Origin: an uncultured Phocaeicola sp. | Lineage (GTDB): Bacteria; Bacteroidota; Bacteroidia; Bacteroidales; Bacteroidaceae | Direction: 5' to 3' | NCBI GenBank assembly: GCA_944320135.1 | Contig: CALUGI010000014.1 | Coordinates: 1-64,000, forward strand | Length of the DNA: 64,000 nucleotides | Part shown: piece by piece, positions 32,779 to 43,282 of the stretch | Numbering within the stretch: the first letter of the stretch is position 1 | How the letters are laid out: every line of letters begins with the position of its first letter | Made by a program: the position numbers and the translations under genes | The notes under the pieces: generated by a model | What the model was told of the DNA's origin: nothing | The model's database searches: none | What the model saw: the letters and a program-made list of their open reading frames with translations, nothing else

Positions 32779-34671
32779 TTATTCCAGATAAGTGTACCCG
32801 TACAGTCCCGAACGATAGTTGGCGAGGAATTCTTTTCCTTCTTCCAGCGAGATCCTTCCTTCTTTCACCGATTTCGTCACCCATGTTTCAAGCGTGCGAA
32901 CCAGCTTCTTGGGGTTATACTGCACATAGTCGAGCACTTCGGCTACCGTCTCTCCGTCAATGACCTGATCGATGGTGTAGCCTTTATCGTTCACGCTTAC
33001 ATGTACGGCATGAGTATCGCCGAACAAGTTGTGCAAGTCGCCCAATATTTCCTGATAAGCGCCCACCAAAAACACGCCTATGTAATAAGACTCTTTCGCC
33101 TTGATGGTATGCACCGGAAGGTCGTGCGACACGGAACGCGAAGTCACGAAATTGGCAATTTTCCCGTCGGAGTCGCATGTAATATCCTGCAAGGTTGCCG
33201 TGCGGTCAGGACGTTCGTCCAACCGCTGGATAGGCATGATAGGAAATATCTGGTCGATAGCCCACGAATCGGGAAGCGACTGAAACAGCGAGAAGTTGCA
33301 GAAATACTTGTCGGCAAGCAGTTTGTCGAGATTGCGAAACTCATCGGGCACATGCTTCAAGCCCGATGCAATCTGGTTGATTTCACGGGTCACCGACCAA
33401 TACATCCGCTCAATCTGGGCGCGAGTCTTCAAATCTACAATGCCATGACTGAACAAATCAAGGCTTTCTTCACGAATTTGCTGTGCGTCGTGCCAAGCCT
33501 CCAGCATCCGGCTTTGGTTGAGGTTGTCCCAAATCTCATACAGTTCATGTACCAGCTCATGGTCTTCTGAAGAAACCTCAAATTCTTCGTCCATAGAGGG
33601 AAGCGAAGCGGTTTCAAGCACTTCAAATATCAGCACCGAATGGTGGGCCGTCAGCGAACGCCCGCTTTCAGTAATGATATTCGGATGCGGAATGCCGTTT
33701 TTGTTGCTTGCATCCACCATTATGGATATAGAATCGTTCACATATTCCTGAATGGAATAGTTGACGCTGCTTTCGCTGTTCGACGAGCGCGTGCCGTCGT
33801 AATCCACTCCCAAGCCGCCGCCAATGTCCACAAACTCGACGGGGAAACCCAGACGATGGAGCTGCACATAAAATTGCGACGCTTCGCGCAAGGCTGTCTT
33901 GATACGCCGTATCTTGGTTACTTGGCTTCCTATATGGAAATGAATCAGTTTCAGACAATCCTGCATCTTCTTCTCTTTGATGAAATCGAGCGCTTCAAGC
34001 AATTCGCTGGAGGTGAGTCCGAACTTGCTGGCATCGCCTCCGCTTTCCTCCCACTTTCCGCTTCCTGAAGAAGCCAGCTTGATTCGGATTCCAATGTTCG
34101 GACGCACGTTAAACTGCTTTGCCATTTTAGCGATCAGGCGAAGCTCGTTCAGTTTTTCCACGACGAGAAAGATTCGTTTCCCCATCTTCTGCGCAAGAAG
34201 AGCAAGCTCGATATAGCTTTCATCCTTATAGCCGTTGCAGATAATCAGCGAATCGGAATCCGTATTGATAGCGATAACGGCATGAAGTTCCGGCTTCGAA
34301 CCGGCCTCCAGTCCCAGATTGAACTTCTTCCCGTGGCTGATAATTTCCTCCACTACCGGGCGCATCTGGTTCACTTTGATGGGATAAATAATAAAATTCT
34401 CCGCATTATAGCCGTACTCTTCCGCTGCAATCTGGAAGCAATTCGATATCTTCTCAATCCGGTTATCCAGAATGTCGGGGAAACGCACCAGCATAGGCGC
34501 CGTCACATCCCGCAACTGCAGTTCGTCAACCAGTTCTTTCAAATCGACAGCCACTCCGTCTTTTCTCGGAGTCACCACTACATGACCTTTGTCATTGATA
34601 CTAAAGTACGAAACGCCCCACCCCGTAATGTTGTAGAGTTCTTCTGAATCTTCAATACGCCATTTTCTCAT
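32779..34671 (-). CDS. speA: Biosynthetic arginine decarboxylase
   Basis: The 630-residue enzyme is the PLP-dependent biosynthetic type that turns arginine into agmatine for polyamine synthesis. The PLP lysine lies in FIIYPIKVNQMRPVV, and the barrel carries RPNIGIRIKLAS, LKLIHFHIGSQV and VDIGGGLGVDYDGT. The C-terminal domain has GAYQEILGDLHNLFGDTHAV and ends GLYGYTYLE. Length is normal for the family. It lies 23 nt after aroK and 17 nt before argB. Confidence 0.95.
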   Translation of the reverse strand: MRKWRIEDSEELYNITGWGVSYFSINDKGHVVVTPRKDGVAVDLKELVDELQLRDVTAPMLVRFPDILDNRIEKISNCFQIAAEEYGYNAENFIIYPIKVNQMRPVVEEIISHGKKFNLGLEAGSKPELHAVIAINTDSDSLIICNGYKDESYIELALLAQKMGKRIFLVVEKLNELRLIAKMAKQFNVRPNIGIRIKLASSGSGKWEESGGDASKFGLTSSELLEALDFIKEKKMQDCLKLIHFHIGSQVTKIRRIKTALREASQFYVQLHRLGFPVEFVDIGGGLGVDYDGTRSSNSESSVNYSIQEYVNDSISIMVDASNKNGIPHPNIITESGRSLTAHHSVLIFEVLETASLPSMDEEFEVSSEDHELVHELYEIWDNLNQSRMLEAWHDAQQIREESLDLFSHGIVDLKTRAQIERMYWSVTREINQIASGLKHVPDEFRNLDKLLADKYFCNFSLFQSLPDSWAIDQIFPIMPIQRLDERPDRTATLQDITCDSDGKIANFVTSRSVSHDLPVHTIKAKESYYIGVFLVGAYQEILGDLHNLFGDTHAVHVSVNDKGYTIDQVIDGETVAEVLDYVQYNPKKLVRTLETWVTKSVKEGRISLEEGKEFLANYRSGLYGYTYLE

Positions 34672-34694
34672 CGTCTATGTTCTGCTTTTTGTTT

Positions 34695-35270
34695 TTAATC
34701 CCCGCATCCGGCAGAGTGCGGACGCTTATTTATATTTTGATTTTGGTTGTCCAACAATTCGTCCAGCCGCTTTACCGACTCTCCAATCTGACTGTAGTCC
34801 TCCAGCAGCTCCGCATTAAAACGATACTTAGCTTGAGAATAAAAAGGAACCCTCCGTGCAAGCGCAGAAAGAATTGCATCCATCAATTCATCGTCAGACT
34901 TGTCCGCCAACAGCGGACGTTTGGATTTTGCCACCTTCAGCCGACGGAACAGCACGTCCGGGCATACGTCCAAAAACACGGTCTCGCCGACAGCGTTCAT
35001 GTAATCCATATTGTCGAAAAAGCAAGGAGTTCCTCCTCCGCAAGCCAAAACCACATTTTCAAACTCTCCCACTTCATGAAGCATGTTACGCTCCACTTCG
35101 CGAAAGCCGCTCTCTCCACGTTCTGCAAACAGCTCTCCTACAGTTTTATGCATTCTCCCTTCTATATACCAGTCGAGGTCGATAAACTCAAGTCCGGCTT
35201 CATGGGCATACGCTCTTCCCAAAGTGGTCTTTCCCGACCCCATGTAACCAACTAAAAATATTCTTTTCAT
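34695..35270 (-). CDS. aroK: Shikimate kinase
   Basis: The 191-residue enzyme phosphorylates shikimate in aromatic amino acid synthesis. The Walker A loop is G8YMGSGKTT, the shikimate-binding segment reads FIDLDWYIEGRM, and ACGGGTP is the conserved GGG motif. A lid region with KSKRPLL follows. Its ATG directly abuts the stop of topA with no gap, so it probably depends on topA translation. Confidence 0.95.
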   Translation of the reverse strand: MKRIFLVGYMGSGKTTLGRAYAHEAGLEFIDLDWYIEGRMHKTVGELFAERGESGFREVERNMLHEVGEFENVVLACGGGTPCFFDNMDYMNAVGETVFLDVCPDVLFRRLKVAKSKRPLLADKSDDELMDAILSALARRVPFYSQAKYRFNAELLEDYSQIGESVKRLDELLDNQNQNINKRPHSAGCGD

Positions 35271-37604
35271 TTATTTCTTTTTGGCTTTGGCACTTTTTGT
35301 CTTGCGCAATTCGGCTTTCTGAACCTGCAACTCAATCACTTTGAAGCAGGTTTCGAGGTTCAAGTCTGCAGGCTCCACGCTCTCAGGTATCTTATAGTTT
35401 TTTTTCTGATAAGAGATATAAGGGCCGTAACGTCCGTTAAGTATCTGCATATCCGGATTTTCCGGAAATGTCTTAATCACCCGCTTCGCTTCAGCCTCCC
35501 GTTTTTCTTTCAACAAAGCCTCAGCTTCTTCCAGCGTAACGGTCAACGGGTCCATCGTTTTCGGAATAGAAACATATTGATTGTTGTGCCGCACATACGG
35601 GCCGAACTTTCCAAGTCCGACAGTTACTTCCATCCCTTCAAATTCGCCCAGCGTTCGAGGCAGCTTGAACAAATCAAGCGCTTCTTCCAAGGTGATGGTT
35701 TCCAGCGAATACCCTTTCCCAAGCTGCGCAAAACGAGGTTTTTCTTCATCCTCCGATGAACCGATTTGCGCTACCGGCCCGAAACGCCCGATTTTCACTG
35801 AAACAGGCTTTCCGCTTACGGGGTCAGTACCAAGCACACGTTCTCCCGCCTTGTGTTCGTTTTTGGTTGCCAATGTCGTCTCCACATACGGATGAAAATT
35901 CGCATAGAACATTTCCAGCATGTCTGTCCACTGTTTTTCCCCTTCAGCCACTTCATCAAACTCCTTTTCTACGCTGGCTGTGAAATTATAATCCATAATT
36001 TGAGGGAAATATTGTATCAGGAAGTCGTTGACGACACAGCCCACATCCGTAGGCACCAGTTTCGCCTTCTCGTTGCCAGTAGTTTCCGTCTGTACGTTTT
36101 CTTCAATAAGGCCGTCCGTCAATTGCAGCACATGATAAGAGCGTTTCACGCCCTCCTTGTTTCCCTTCTCCACATACCCCCTTTGCTGGATGGTAGAGAT
36201 GGTCGGCGCATAAGTAGAAGGGCGTCCTATTCCCAACTCTTCCAGCTTGCGCACAAGGCTCGCCTCAGTATATCGTGCAGGCGGCTGGCTGAAACGCTCA
36301 ACGGCCGAAATTTCTTTTCTCAACAACGCTTGTCCCTTCTTCAGCTGGGGCAACAGACGACTTTCGTCTTCCTGCTCAGAATCGTCGTCATACGACTCTT
36401 TGTACACACGGAGGAACCCGTCGAACACAACAACCTCTCCCGTAGCAACGAACTGCTCGTCGCTGTTGCTGACGCTGATAGTAGCAGTAGTTTTCTGAAG
36501 ACGCGCGTCTGCCATCTGCGAAGCCAATGTACGTTTCCATATCAATTCATACAAACGTTTTTCTTGGCTGGTTCCGCTGATAGAATCATTCTGCATATAA
36601 GTAGGACGAATAGCTTCATGAGCTTCCTGCGCACCTTTCGTCTTCGTAGCGAACTGCCGCGTTTGCACGTATTCTTCACCCATCAGCGAAACAATGGTTT
36701 CACGGCTGGAAGCCAATGCCAGTTCCGACAAGTTAACCGAATCTGTACGCATATAAGTAATCAATCCGCTCTCATACAATCTTTGGGCAATAGTCATGGT
36801 CTGCGCCACGGAATACCCCAACTTTCGGGCTGCTTCTTGCTGCAGAGTAGAAGTCGTGAACGGAGGGGCCGGCGATTTCTTTACCGGGCGCGTCACGATA
36901 TCCTCAATCGTGAACGAAGCATCCTTGCACGTTTCAAGAAACGCCTTCGCCTCTTCTTTCGTTTTGAACCGTTTGCCCAACGTAGCCCGCACCTCTACAT
37001 CCTGTCCGTCAACAAACAGAGCCACAATCTTATAAGACGCTTCGCTGACGAACGAAGATATTTCACGTTCGCGTTCCACTATCAGCCTTACGGCAACCGA
37101 CTGGACACGTCCGGCAGACAATGCCGGCTTGATTTTCCGCCATAACACAGGAGACAATTCAAAGCCGACAATACGGTCGAGCACACGCCGCGCCTGCTGT
37201 GCGTTGACCAGATTGATGTCAATATTGCGCGGATGTTCGATAGCCTTCAATATGGCGGGTTTGGTAATTTCATGGAATACGATGCGCTTGGTTTTCTGCG
37301 GCTCAAGCTGCAGCACCTCATACAAATGCCAGGATATGGCCTCCCCTTCGCGGTCTTCATCGGACGCGAGCCAAACCATATCCGCCTTGCTTGCTTCGTT
37401 TTTCAGCTCGGCAACTATCTTTTTCTTGTCGTCCGGAATCTCATAAATGGGCTTAAAGTGGTCTTTCACGTCGATGCTGAACGCTTTTTGCTTCAAATCG
37501 CGAATATGGCCGTAGCTCGACAGCACCTTATATCCCTCTCCCAAGAACTTCTCAATCGTTTTGGCTTTCGCCGGAGATTCGACAATAACTAAGTTGTTTT
37601 GCAT
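35271..37604 (-). CDS. topA: DNA topoisomerase I
   Basis: The 777-residue type IA enzyme relaxes negative supercoils. An N-terminal Toprim domain (VIVESPAKAKTIEKFLGEGY, DEDREGEAISWHL) precedes the active-site segment LITYMRTDSVN with the catalytic Tyr. The C-terminus lacks zinc fingers and instead has at least three Toprim-C repeats (KIGRFGPVAQIG, GLGKFGPYVRHN, NGRYGPYISYQ) and a Lys-rich tail. ATG 37604 (MQNNLVIVESPAK) was chosen over 37622. Likely promoter 33 nt upstream. Confidence 0.95.
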   Translation of the reverse strand: MQNNLVIVESPAKAKTIEKFLGEGYKVLSSYGHIRDLKQKAFSIDVKDHFKPIYEIPDDKKKIVAELKNEASKADMVWLASDEDREGEAISWHLYEVLQLEPQKTKRIVFHEITKPAILKAIEHPRNIDINLVNAQQARRVLDRIVGFELSPVLWRKIKPALSAGRVQSVAVRLIVEREREISSFVSEASYKIVALFVDGQDVEVRATLGKRFKTKEEAKAFLETCKDASFTIEDIVTRPVKKSPAPPFTTSTLQQEAARKLGYSVAQTMTIAQRLYESGLITYMRTDSVNLSELALASSRETIVSLMGEEYVQTRQFATKTKGAQEAHEAIRPTYMQNDSISGTSQEKRLYELIWKRTLASQMADARLQKTTATISVSNSDEQFVATGEVVVFDGFLRVYKESYDDDSEQEDESRLLPQLKKGQALLRKEISAVERFSQPPARYTEASLVRKLEELGIGRPSTYAPTISTIQQRGYVEKGNKEGVKRSYHVLQLTDGLIEENVQTETTGNEKAKLVPTDVGCVVNDFLIQYFPQIMDYNFTASVEKEFDEVAEGEKQWTDMLEMFYANFHPYVETTLATKNEHKAGERVLGTDPVSGKPVSVKIGRFGPVAQIGSSEDEEKPRFAQLGKGYSLETITLEEALDLFKLPRTLGEFEGMEVTVGLGKFGPYVRHNNQYVSIPKTMDPLTVTLEEAEALLKEKREAEAKRVIKTFPENPDMQILNGRYGPYISYQKKNYKIPESVEPADLNLETCFKVIELQVQKAELRKTKSAKAKKK

Positions 37605-37636
37605 GATATTTCCGTATTCCAATTATGTTTTCGGGA

Positions 37637-37644
37637 CAAATGTA
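37637..37644 (-). promoter_or_regulatory. Promoter -7 box of topA
   Basis: The minus strand reads TACATTTG, matching TAnnTTTG, 33 nt before ATG 37604. Confidence 0.5.
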
Positions 37645-37705
37645 GGAAAAAAACTTATAATATATGCCAATCGGCAAAAAATAACTTGTTCCTGCCGAAA
37701 GCCTT

Positions 37706-40171
37706 TCAATCTTGATAATACACACGTTTTACACGGTTTGAAACTCCGGTCAGTATTTCATAAGGTATCGTGTCAAGAATGTCCGACAGCACCGTCACAG
37801 GAAGGCTGTCGCCGAAAACAACGACTTTGTCGCCTTCCTTGCAGTCGATATCCGTCACATCGACCATACACACGTCCATACAAATGTTTCCCACGTAAGG
37901 AGCTTTCTTTCCGTTGACCAGACAATAGGCGTGTCCGTTCCCCAAATGCCTGTTCAATCCGTCGGCATACCCTATCGGAATTGCGGCAATGCGCGAGTCG
38001 CGAGCCAGCACACCCTTCCGGCTATACCCCACCGTCTCGTCGGCTGGCACATCGTGAATTTGCAAGATAGTCGTCTTCAAGGTAGTGACATTGTGCAGAA
38101 TCCGATTTGAATAAGGGTCTATCCCGTAAAGCCCGATACCTAACCGGACCATATCGAATTGCGCTTCCGGACAACGCTCGATGCCTGCCGTATTGCAGAT
38201 GTGGCGCAGAATCTTGTGCTTGAAGCCTTCTTGCAGCATCCGCGAAGCCCGGTCAAACGCTTCTATCTGCTGATGCGTGAACGCATCGAAACGTTCCGCA
38301 TCGCTTCCGACCAGATGCGAAAAGACCGACCGGGGAATCACGGCCGTCTGCCGGTGCAAACGTTCCACTAACCGAGGAACCTCGTCAGGGGCAAATCCAA
38401 GCCGGTGCATACCCGTATCGATTTTCACATGTATCGGGAAGCTGGTCACCCCCTCGCGCTCGGCAGCCTTTATCAATTCTTCAAGCAAATGGAAACTGTA
38501 CACTTCCGGTTCCAGACGATAGTCGAACATTGTTTTAAAGGCAGTAATCTCCGGATTCATAATGATGATGGGGCTGCTGATGCCGGCCTTGCGCAAGTCG
38601 GCCCCCTCGTCGGCCACGGCCACAGCCAGATAGTCCACGCGCTGGTCTTCGAGCGTCTTGGCTATTTCGAACGACCCTGCCCCGTATGCCGAAGCCTTGA
38701 CCATACAAACCATCTTGGTTTCCGGCTTAAGTTTGTTGCGATAATAGTTCAAGTTGTCAACCAGAGCGTTCAGATTGATTTCCAGAATGGTTTCATGCAC
38801 TTTCAGTTCCAGCAAATCGGTAATTTCATCGAAATGGAAAGTTCTTGCTCCTTTAATCAGCACCACCTCATTGCGCAGCGTGTCCAGCAGCCCGGACTCC
38901 AGCAGCTCTGTCGTGGTGCGGAAAAAATGCTTTTCGATGTCGAAGCGATTGGCCGAAGCCGAGATTTCCTCTCCCACTCCGATGATGTGGTCTACCCCCC
39001 GGCTATGCGCCAAATCAGCTATCTGCTTGTAAAGCTGTTTGCCGGTCTGTCCGCTTTCAAGCATATCCGAAAGGATTAAAGTCCGTTTCCGCCCCTTGTC
39101 CTCCGTGCGCCGCGACATGAAATCGAGTGCAATGTCGAGCGACACGAAATCGGAATTGTAGCTGTCATTGATAAGGATGCAATTGTTCTTCCCTTCCTTG
39201 ACCTCCATGCGCATGGCTATCGGCTCCAGACGAAGCATCCGTTCGGCGATAACTTCAGGAGAAACCATCAGATAAAGGGCGGCAGCCAGACAATGCAGGG
39301 AATTTTCAATGGAAGCATCGTCGATAAACGGGATACGATACTCTTTGAAAAAGCCTAAATAACGGTATTTGACGGTAGTCCCCGTATCGTCCTTCAGAAT
39401 CTTTTCGATAAAGAGCGGACGCTCCGCATCTTTCATCGACCAGGCTATTTCACGGGCCGTAAAGAGCGACTTGGTGACGCAACTGCTGACAAACTCGTCA
39501 TCACCGTTATATATAATCACGTCGCAGTCCTTGAACAGCTGGAGCTTCTCCATACATTTGTCCTGCAAAGACGGGAAATTCTCCTGGTGCGCCCCTCCGA
39601 TATTGGTCAGAATCCCGATTGTGGGCTGGATTATGGGCTTCAAAGTCTCCATCTCTCCCATTTCCGAGATTCCCGCTTCAAAAATCCCCACTTCCGTGCG
39701 CTCGTTCATCAGCCACACGGAAAGAGGCACCCCTATCTGCGAATTGTAGCTGCGGGGCGAGCGCGTGACCACCCGGCTGGAGCCGAGCAGCTGGTAGAGC
39801 CATTCTTTCACCACTGTCTTTCCGTTGCTTCCGGTAATTCCGATTACCGGCACTTGAAATTTCTCGCGGTGCCTGGCAGCCAGACGCTGCAAGGCTTTCA
39901 GAGGATTAGGCACCTTCAAGAAGTTGACATGCTCGAAACCGGAGGCTTCGGACGGCACTTCGCTTACCACGAAGTTGCGCACTCCGCGCCGATAAAGGTC
40001 GGCAATATATTTGTGCCCGTCGTTGCGCTTGGTCTTCAGAGCAAAAAACAAGGTCTCTTCGGGAAAGCAGAGCGAACGGCTGTCCGTAAGTATCCAGTCG
40101 ATGGCGGCAGGCGTGTCGCCTATGCGTTCCGCTCCCACAGCAGAGGCTATTTCTTCAATTGAGCTTGACAT
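37706..40171 (-). CDS. Bifunctional MurF / alanine racemase fusion
   Basis: The 821-residue protein joins two peptidoglycan enzymes. Residues 1 to ~455 are a UDP-MurNAc-tripeptide:D-Ala-D-Ala ligase, with the ATP loop GITGSNGKTVVKEW and the EAGISEMGEM segment. From about 460 it is an alanine racemase, with PLP lysine K492 in MVKASAYGAG and later GLYGIDPYSN and SVFSHLVGSD. The fusion is common in Bacteroidales, and it channels D-Ala supply towards the precursor. A second, unfused MurF is encoded at 59514. The 5' end overlaps the 3' end of the GSCFA gene by 25 nt. Confidence 0.95.
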   Translation of the reverse strand: MSSSIEEIASAVGAERIGDTPAAIDWILTDSRSLCFPEETLFFALKTKRNDGHKYIADLYRRGVRNFVVSEVPSEASGFEHVNFLKVPNPLKALQRLAARHREKFQVPVIGITGSNGKTVVKEWLYQLLGSSRVVTRSPRSYNSQIGVPLSVWLMNERTEVGIFEAGISEMGEMETLKPIIQPTIGILTNIGGAHQENFPSLQDKCMEKLQLFKDCDVIIYNGDDEFVSSCVTKSLFTAREIAWSMKDAERPLFIEKILKDDTGTTVKYRYLGFFKEYRIPFIDDASIENSLHCLAAALYLMVSPEVIAERMLRLEPIAMRMEVKEGKNNCILINDSYNSDFVSLDIALDFMSRRTEDKGRKRTLILSDMLESGQTGKQLYKQIADLAHSRGVDHIIGVGEEISASANRFDIEKHFFRTTTELLESGLLDTLRNEVVLIKGARTFHFDEITDLLELKVHETILEINLNALVDNLNYYRNKLKPETKMVCMVKASAYGAGSFEIAKTLEDQRVDYLAVAVADEGADLRKAGISSPIIIMNPEITAFKTMFDYRLEPEVYSFHLLEELIKAAEREGVTSFPIHVKIDTGMHRLGFAPDEVPRLVERLHRQTAVIPRSVFSHLVGSDAERFDAFTHQQIEAFDRASRMLQEGFKHKILRHICNTAGIERCPEAQFDMVRLGIGLYGIDPYSNRILHNVTTLKTTILQIHDVPADETVGYSRKGVLARDSRIAAIPIGYADGLNRHLGNGHAYCLVNGKKAPYVGNICMDVCMVDVTDIDCKEGDKVVVFGDSLPVTVLSDILDTIPYEILTGVSNRVKRVYYQD

Positions 40172-41133
40172 AATTGTTCTTCATTTTGGGTGTCTAAGTA
40201 CGGGAATTTTTCCTTTAAATCCTCAATCTTTAACAGTATTTGACGCAAGAAAGCCCGATAGTTTTCGGATTCGGGATTGAACGGACGATGCTCCAACCCC
40301 TTCCGGACGCTCTCCCACTGCCGGACGAACGAACGGGCGTCTTCCGCGAAACATGTGTCAGAGAAACGTTCCCATATATAATCGACGGCCATCCGGCTCG
40401 GATGAAGCATATCGTCGGCATAGAAACGGTAGTCGCGCAACTCGTCCATCATGATTTCATAAGAAGGGAAATAATGGCAGAAAGGGAACCGTCCACACAA
40501 CTTGTCGGCCGCCAGCAAGAGGACGGCCTTGCTGAGCTGGTTGCCGTGCATACCGTCTTTTGCATGGCGGATAGGGCTTACCGTAAACAAAACGTGCATG
40601 TCCGGCCGCTTCGCGTGCAGCCCCTCCAGCAGCTCCGCATACTCGTCTGCAATCTCGTCCGCCTCCAGCAGGCGGCGGTCGAACATGCGCTCCGGCAATT
40701 TGTGGCAATTGCCGACAATCCGTCCGTCCTCTTTCCACGTATAGACGCGCGCCGTCCCCCAAGTGAGCAGCAGCCAGTCGGCCTCAGCCAGACGCTCGTA
40801 TGCCCGGTCAATCCGCCCGTTGACAAGCTGCAGGCAACGGTCAGGATCAGGAGAGTCGAACGAGCTGTGGTGCATCAGGCTGAACCACGTCCCCCGATCG
40901 CAGCGCAAATCGGCCGAAGCATAATGTTTCCGTACAGAAACCTGCCTGAGCGCTTCGGCAATGGACAAAGGATTGTAAAGGATGCCGAACGGATTGACAT
41001 CACACAGGAACTTGCTGTCTGAAAGCATCTTCCCGACATTCTCCGCAAAGCACGAACCCCACAGCATCAGCTTGTCGGAATGATGTATCAAAGGCCGCAG
41101 CAAAGGCATTTCCACTTTAGTTCTAAATTCCAT
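40147..41133 (-). CDS. GSCFA-domain protein
   Basis: The 328-residue protein carries the motif that names the family (LMLWGSCFAENVGKML) near the N-terminus and is a likely SGNH-type hydrolase. DWLLLTWGTARVY, LFTVSPIRHAKDGMHGNQLS and YRFYADDMLHPSRMAVDYIW mark the blocks typical of that fold. Substrate is unknown. No signal peptide is visible, so it is probably cytoplasmic. It precedes and overlaps the murF-alr fusion, which hints at a role near the cell wall, but that is only context. A -7 box lies 18 nt upstream. Confidence 0.88.
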   Translation of the reverse strand: MEFRTKVEMPLLRPLIHHSDKLMLWGSCFAENVGKMLSDSKFLCDVNPFGILYNPLSIAEALRQVSVRKHYASADLRCDRGTWFSLMHHSSFDSPDPDRCLQLVNGRIDRAYERLAEADWLLLTWGTARVYTWKEDGRIVGNCHKLPERMFDRRLLEADEIADEYAELLEGLHAKRPDMHVLFTVSPIRHAKDGMHGNQLSKAVLLLAADKLCGRFPFCHYFPSYEIMMDELRDYRFYADDMLHPSRMAVDYIWERFSDTCFAEDARSFVRQWESVRKGLEHRPFNPESENYRAFLRQILLKIEDLKEKFPYLDTQNEEQLCQAQLKK

Positions 41134-41150
41134 AGAGAGAAAATTTGCTG

Positions 41151-41187
41151 CAAAAGTAAGACTTAATACATATTTATGTTATTTTTG
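41151..41187. promoter_or_regulatory. Divergent -7 boxes between the GSCFA gene and dxs
   Basis: The minus strand carries TACTTTTG (41151-41158) towards the GSCFA gene, and the plus strand carries TATTTTTG (41180-41187) towards dxs. The dxs leader would be about 185 nt and contains the 22-nt repeat array. Confidence 0.4.
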
Positions 41188-41238
41188 TGCGATTAAAGTT
41201 TTTATGAAAGTTTGAAAGTCCGCATCCGGCCGGCGCTT

Positions 41239-41326
41239 CACGCCGGGACTTTCCGGAAAAGACGGGCGGGAATCCCGACAAACACGGGCGCGCGTCTCGG
41301 CAAGAGCGGACGCGTTTTCCGGAGGC
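41239..41326. repeat. 22-nt-period intergenic repeat, locus 5 in the dxs leader
   Basis: Four 22-nt blocks (41239, 41261, 41283, 41305) are each G+C-rich with a Pu-rich end, for example GACGGGCGGGAATCCCGACA and CGGACGCGTTTTCCGGAGG. They are more diverged than the 16347 array but keep the period. Confidence 0.6.
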
Positions 41327-41377
41327 CGGGTTTCCGCTCCGAGAGGGAAAGGCGGACGTTTAAATAAGGGATATCAG

Positions 41378-43282
41378 ATGGAAGAACAAACTTCGTATGA
41401 ATTGCTGCAAAAGATAGACAGCCCCGACGACCTGCGGAAACTGTCGGCGGAAGCCTTGCCGGAGGTCTGCCACGAGCTTAGGGAGATGATTGTGGACGAA
41501 CTGTCGCACAATCCGGGACACTTAGGCTCCAACTTGGGAACCATCGAGCTGACGGTAGCCATCCATTACACATTCGATACGCCATACGACCGGATCGTCT
41601 GGGATGTCGGACATCAGGCATACGGACACAAAATACTAACAGGGCGGCGCGACCGCTTCCACACCAACCGCAAGCTGAACGGGCTTTGTCCGTTCCCGTC
41701 TCCGGCGGAAAGCGAATACGACACGTTCACTTGCGGACATGCGTCCAACTCCATCTCGGCAGCTTTGGGCATGGCCGTGGCCGCCGCAAAGAAAAAAGAG
41801 ACCGGCCGCCACGTGGTGGCCGTGATAGGCGACGGCTCGATGAGCGGCGGACTCGCCTTCGAAGGGCTGAACAACGTGTCTTCCATCCCAAACGACCTGC
41901 TCATCATCCTCAACGACAACAACATGGCCATCGACAGGAGCGTGGGAGGAATGAAGCAGTATCTGCTCAACCTGCACACCTCGGAAGGCTACAACCGCTT
42001 CCGGAACATGCTGGCGCGCAAGCTCTACAAATGGGGAATACTGAACGACGAACGCAGCAAGAGCCTGCTCCGGTTCAACAACAGCCTGAAGTCTATCCTG
42101 ATGCAGCAGCAAAACATTTTCGAGGGACTGAACATCCGGTATTTCGGCCCGGTAGACGGCCACGACGTAGGCTCGTTAGTGCGCGTGCTGAAAGAAATCA
42201 AAGACATGAAAGGCCCCAAACTGCTGCACGTGCATACCCGCAAGGGAAAAGGCTACAAGCCGGCGGAAGAGGCGGCCACCATCTGGCACGCTCCCGGACT
42301 TTTCGACAAAGACACGGGAGAACGGATTGTGAAAGACCCCGCAGGCATTCCGCCGCTGTATCAGGACGTGTTCGGGAACACGCTGCTGGAGCTCGCCCGG
42401 CAGAACGACAAAATAGTAGGCGTCACTCCTGCCATGCCGACAGGATGTTCGATGAACATACTGATGAAGGCGATGCCCGACCGCGCGTTCGATGTGGGAA
42501 TAGCCGAAGGACATGCGGTGACATTCTCAGGAGGCATGGCAAAAGAAGGGCTGCTGCCGTTCTGCAACATCTATTCCTCGTTCATGCAGCGCGCGTATGA
42601 CAACGTAATCCACGACGTAGCCATCCAGCAGTTGAACGTGGTGCTGTGCCTCGACCGCGCAGGATTGGTAGGCGAAGACGGCCCCACCCACCACGGAGCA
42701 TTCGACTTAGCCTACTTGCGCCCCATACCGAACCTGACAATATCTTCGCCATACGACGAGCATGAACTGAGAAGGCTGATGTACACGGCCCAGCTCCCCA
42801 ACCAAGGCCCCTTCGTCATCCGCTATCCGCGCGGACGGGGCGTGAAAGTTGACTGGAAATGCCCGTTGGAAGCTGTCGAAACAGGAAAAGGAAGAAAGCT
42901 GAAAGACGGCAACGATTTGGCGGTCATCACCTTGGGGCCTATCGGCAATGTAGCGGAAAAAGCGATAGACAGAGCCGAAAAGGAGAAACACAGCATCGCA
43001 CATTACGACCTGCGCTTCCTGAAACCTTTGGATGAAGACATGCTCCATGAGATAGGGAGAAAGTTCGCACGGATTCTCACCGTAGAAGACGGGGCGCTGA
43101 AAGGAGGGATGGGAAGCGCAATATTGGAATTCATGTCCGACAACGGCTACGCCCCTCACGTGAAACGCTTGGGCATTCCCGACCGTTTTGTCCAGCACGG
43201 AGCCGTGAAGGAGCTGCATGAAATCTGCGGACTCGACGAAGCAAGCATATATCAAACGATTATCCAGCTGTTAGACAAATGA
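41378..43282 (+). CDS. dxs: 1-deoxy-D-xylulose-5-phosphate synthase
   Basis: The 634-residue thiamine-diphosphate enzyme makes DXP from pyruvate and glyceraldehyde-3-phosphate, the first step of the MEP isoprenoid route. [18 protein letters not shown] and [14 protein letters not shown] open the protein. [16 protein letters not shown] is the ThDP/Mg motif, and [19 protein letters not shown] lies in the transketolase pyrimidine domain. Length is normal. The stop overlaps the trkA start (ATGA). Confidence 0.96.
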   Translation: MEEQTSYELLQKIDSPDDLRKLSAEALPEVCHELREMIVDELSHNPGHLGSNLGTIELTVAIHYTFDTPYDRIVWDVGHQAYGHKILTGRRDRFHTNRKLNGLCPFPSPAESEYDTFTCGHASNSISAALGMAVAAAKKKETGRHVVAVIGDGSMSGGLAFEGLNNVSSIPNDLLIILNDNNMAIDRSVGGMKQYLLNLHTSEGYNRFRNMLARKLYKWGILNDERSKSLLRFNNSLKSILMQQQNIFEGLNIRYFGPVDGHDVGSLVRVLKEIKDMKGPKLLHVHTRKGKGYKPAEEAATIWHAPGLFDKDTGERIVKDPAGIPPLYQDVFGNTLLELARQNDKIVGVTPAMPTGCSMNILMKAMPDRAFDVGIAEGHAVTFSGGMAKEGLLPFCNIYSSFMQRAYDNVIHDVAIQQLNVVLCLDRAGLVGEDGPTHHGAFDLAYLRPIPNLTISSPYDEHELRRLMYTAQLPNQGPFVIRYPRGRGVKVDWKCPLEAVETGKGRKLKDGNDLAVITLGPIGNVAEKAIDRAEKEKHSIAHYDLRFLKPLDEDMLHEIGRKFARILTVEDGALKGGMGSAILEFMSDNGYAPHVKRLGIPDRFVQHGAVKELHEICGLDEASIYQTIIQLLDK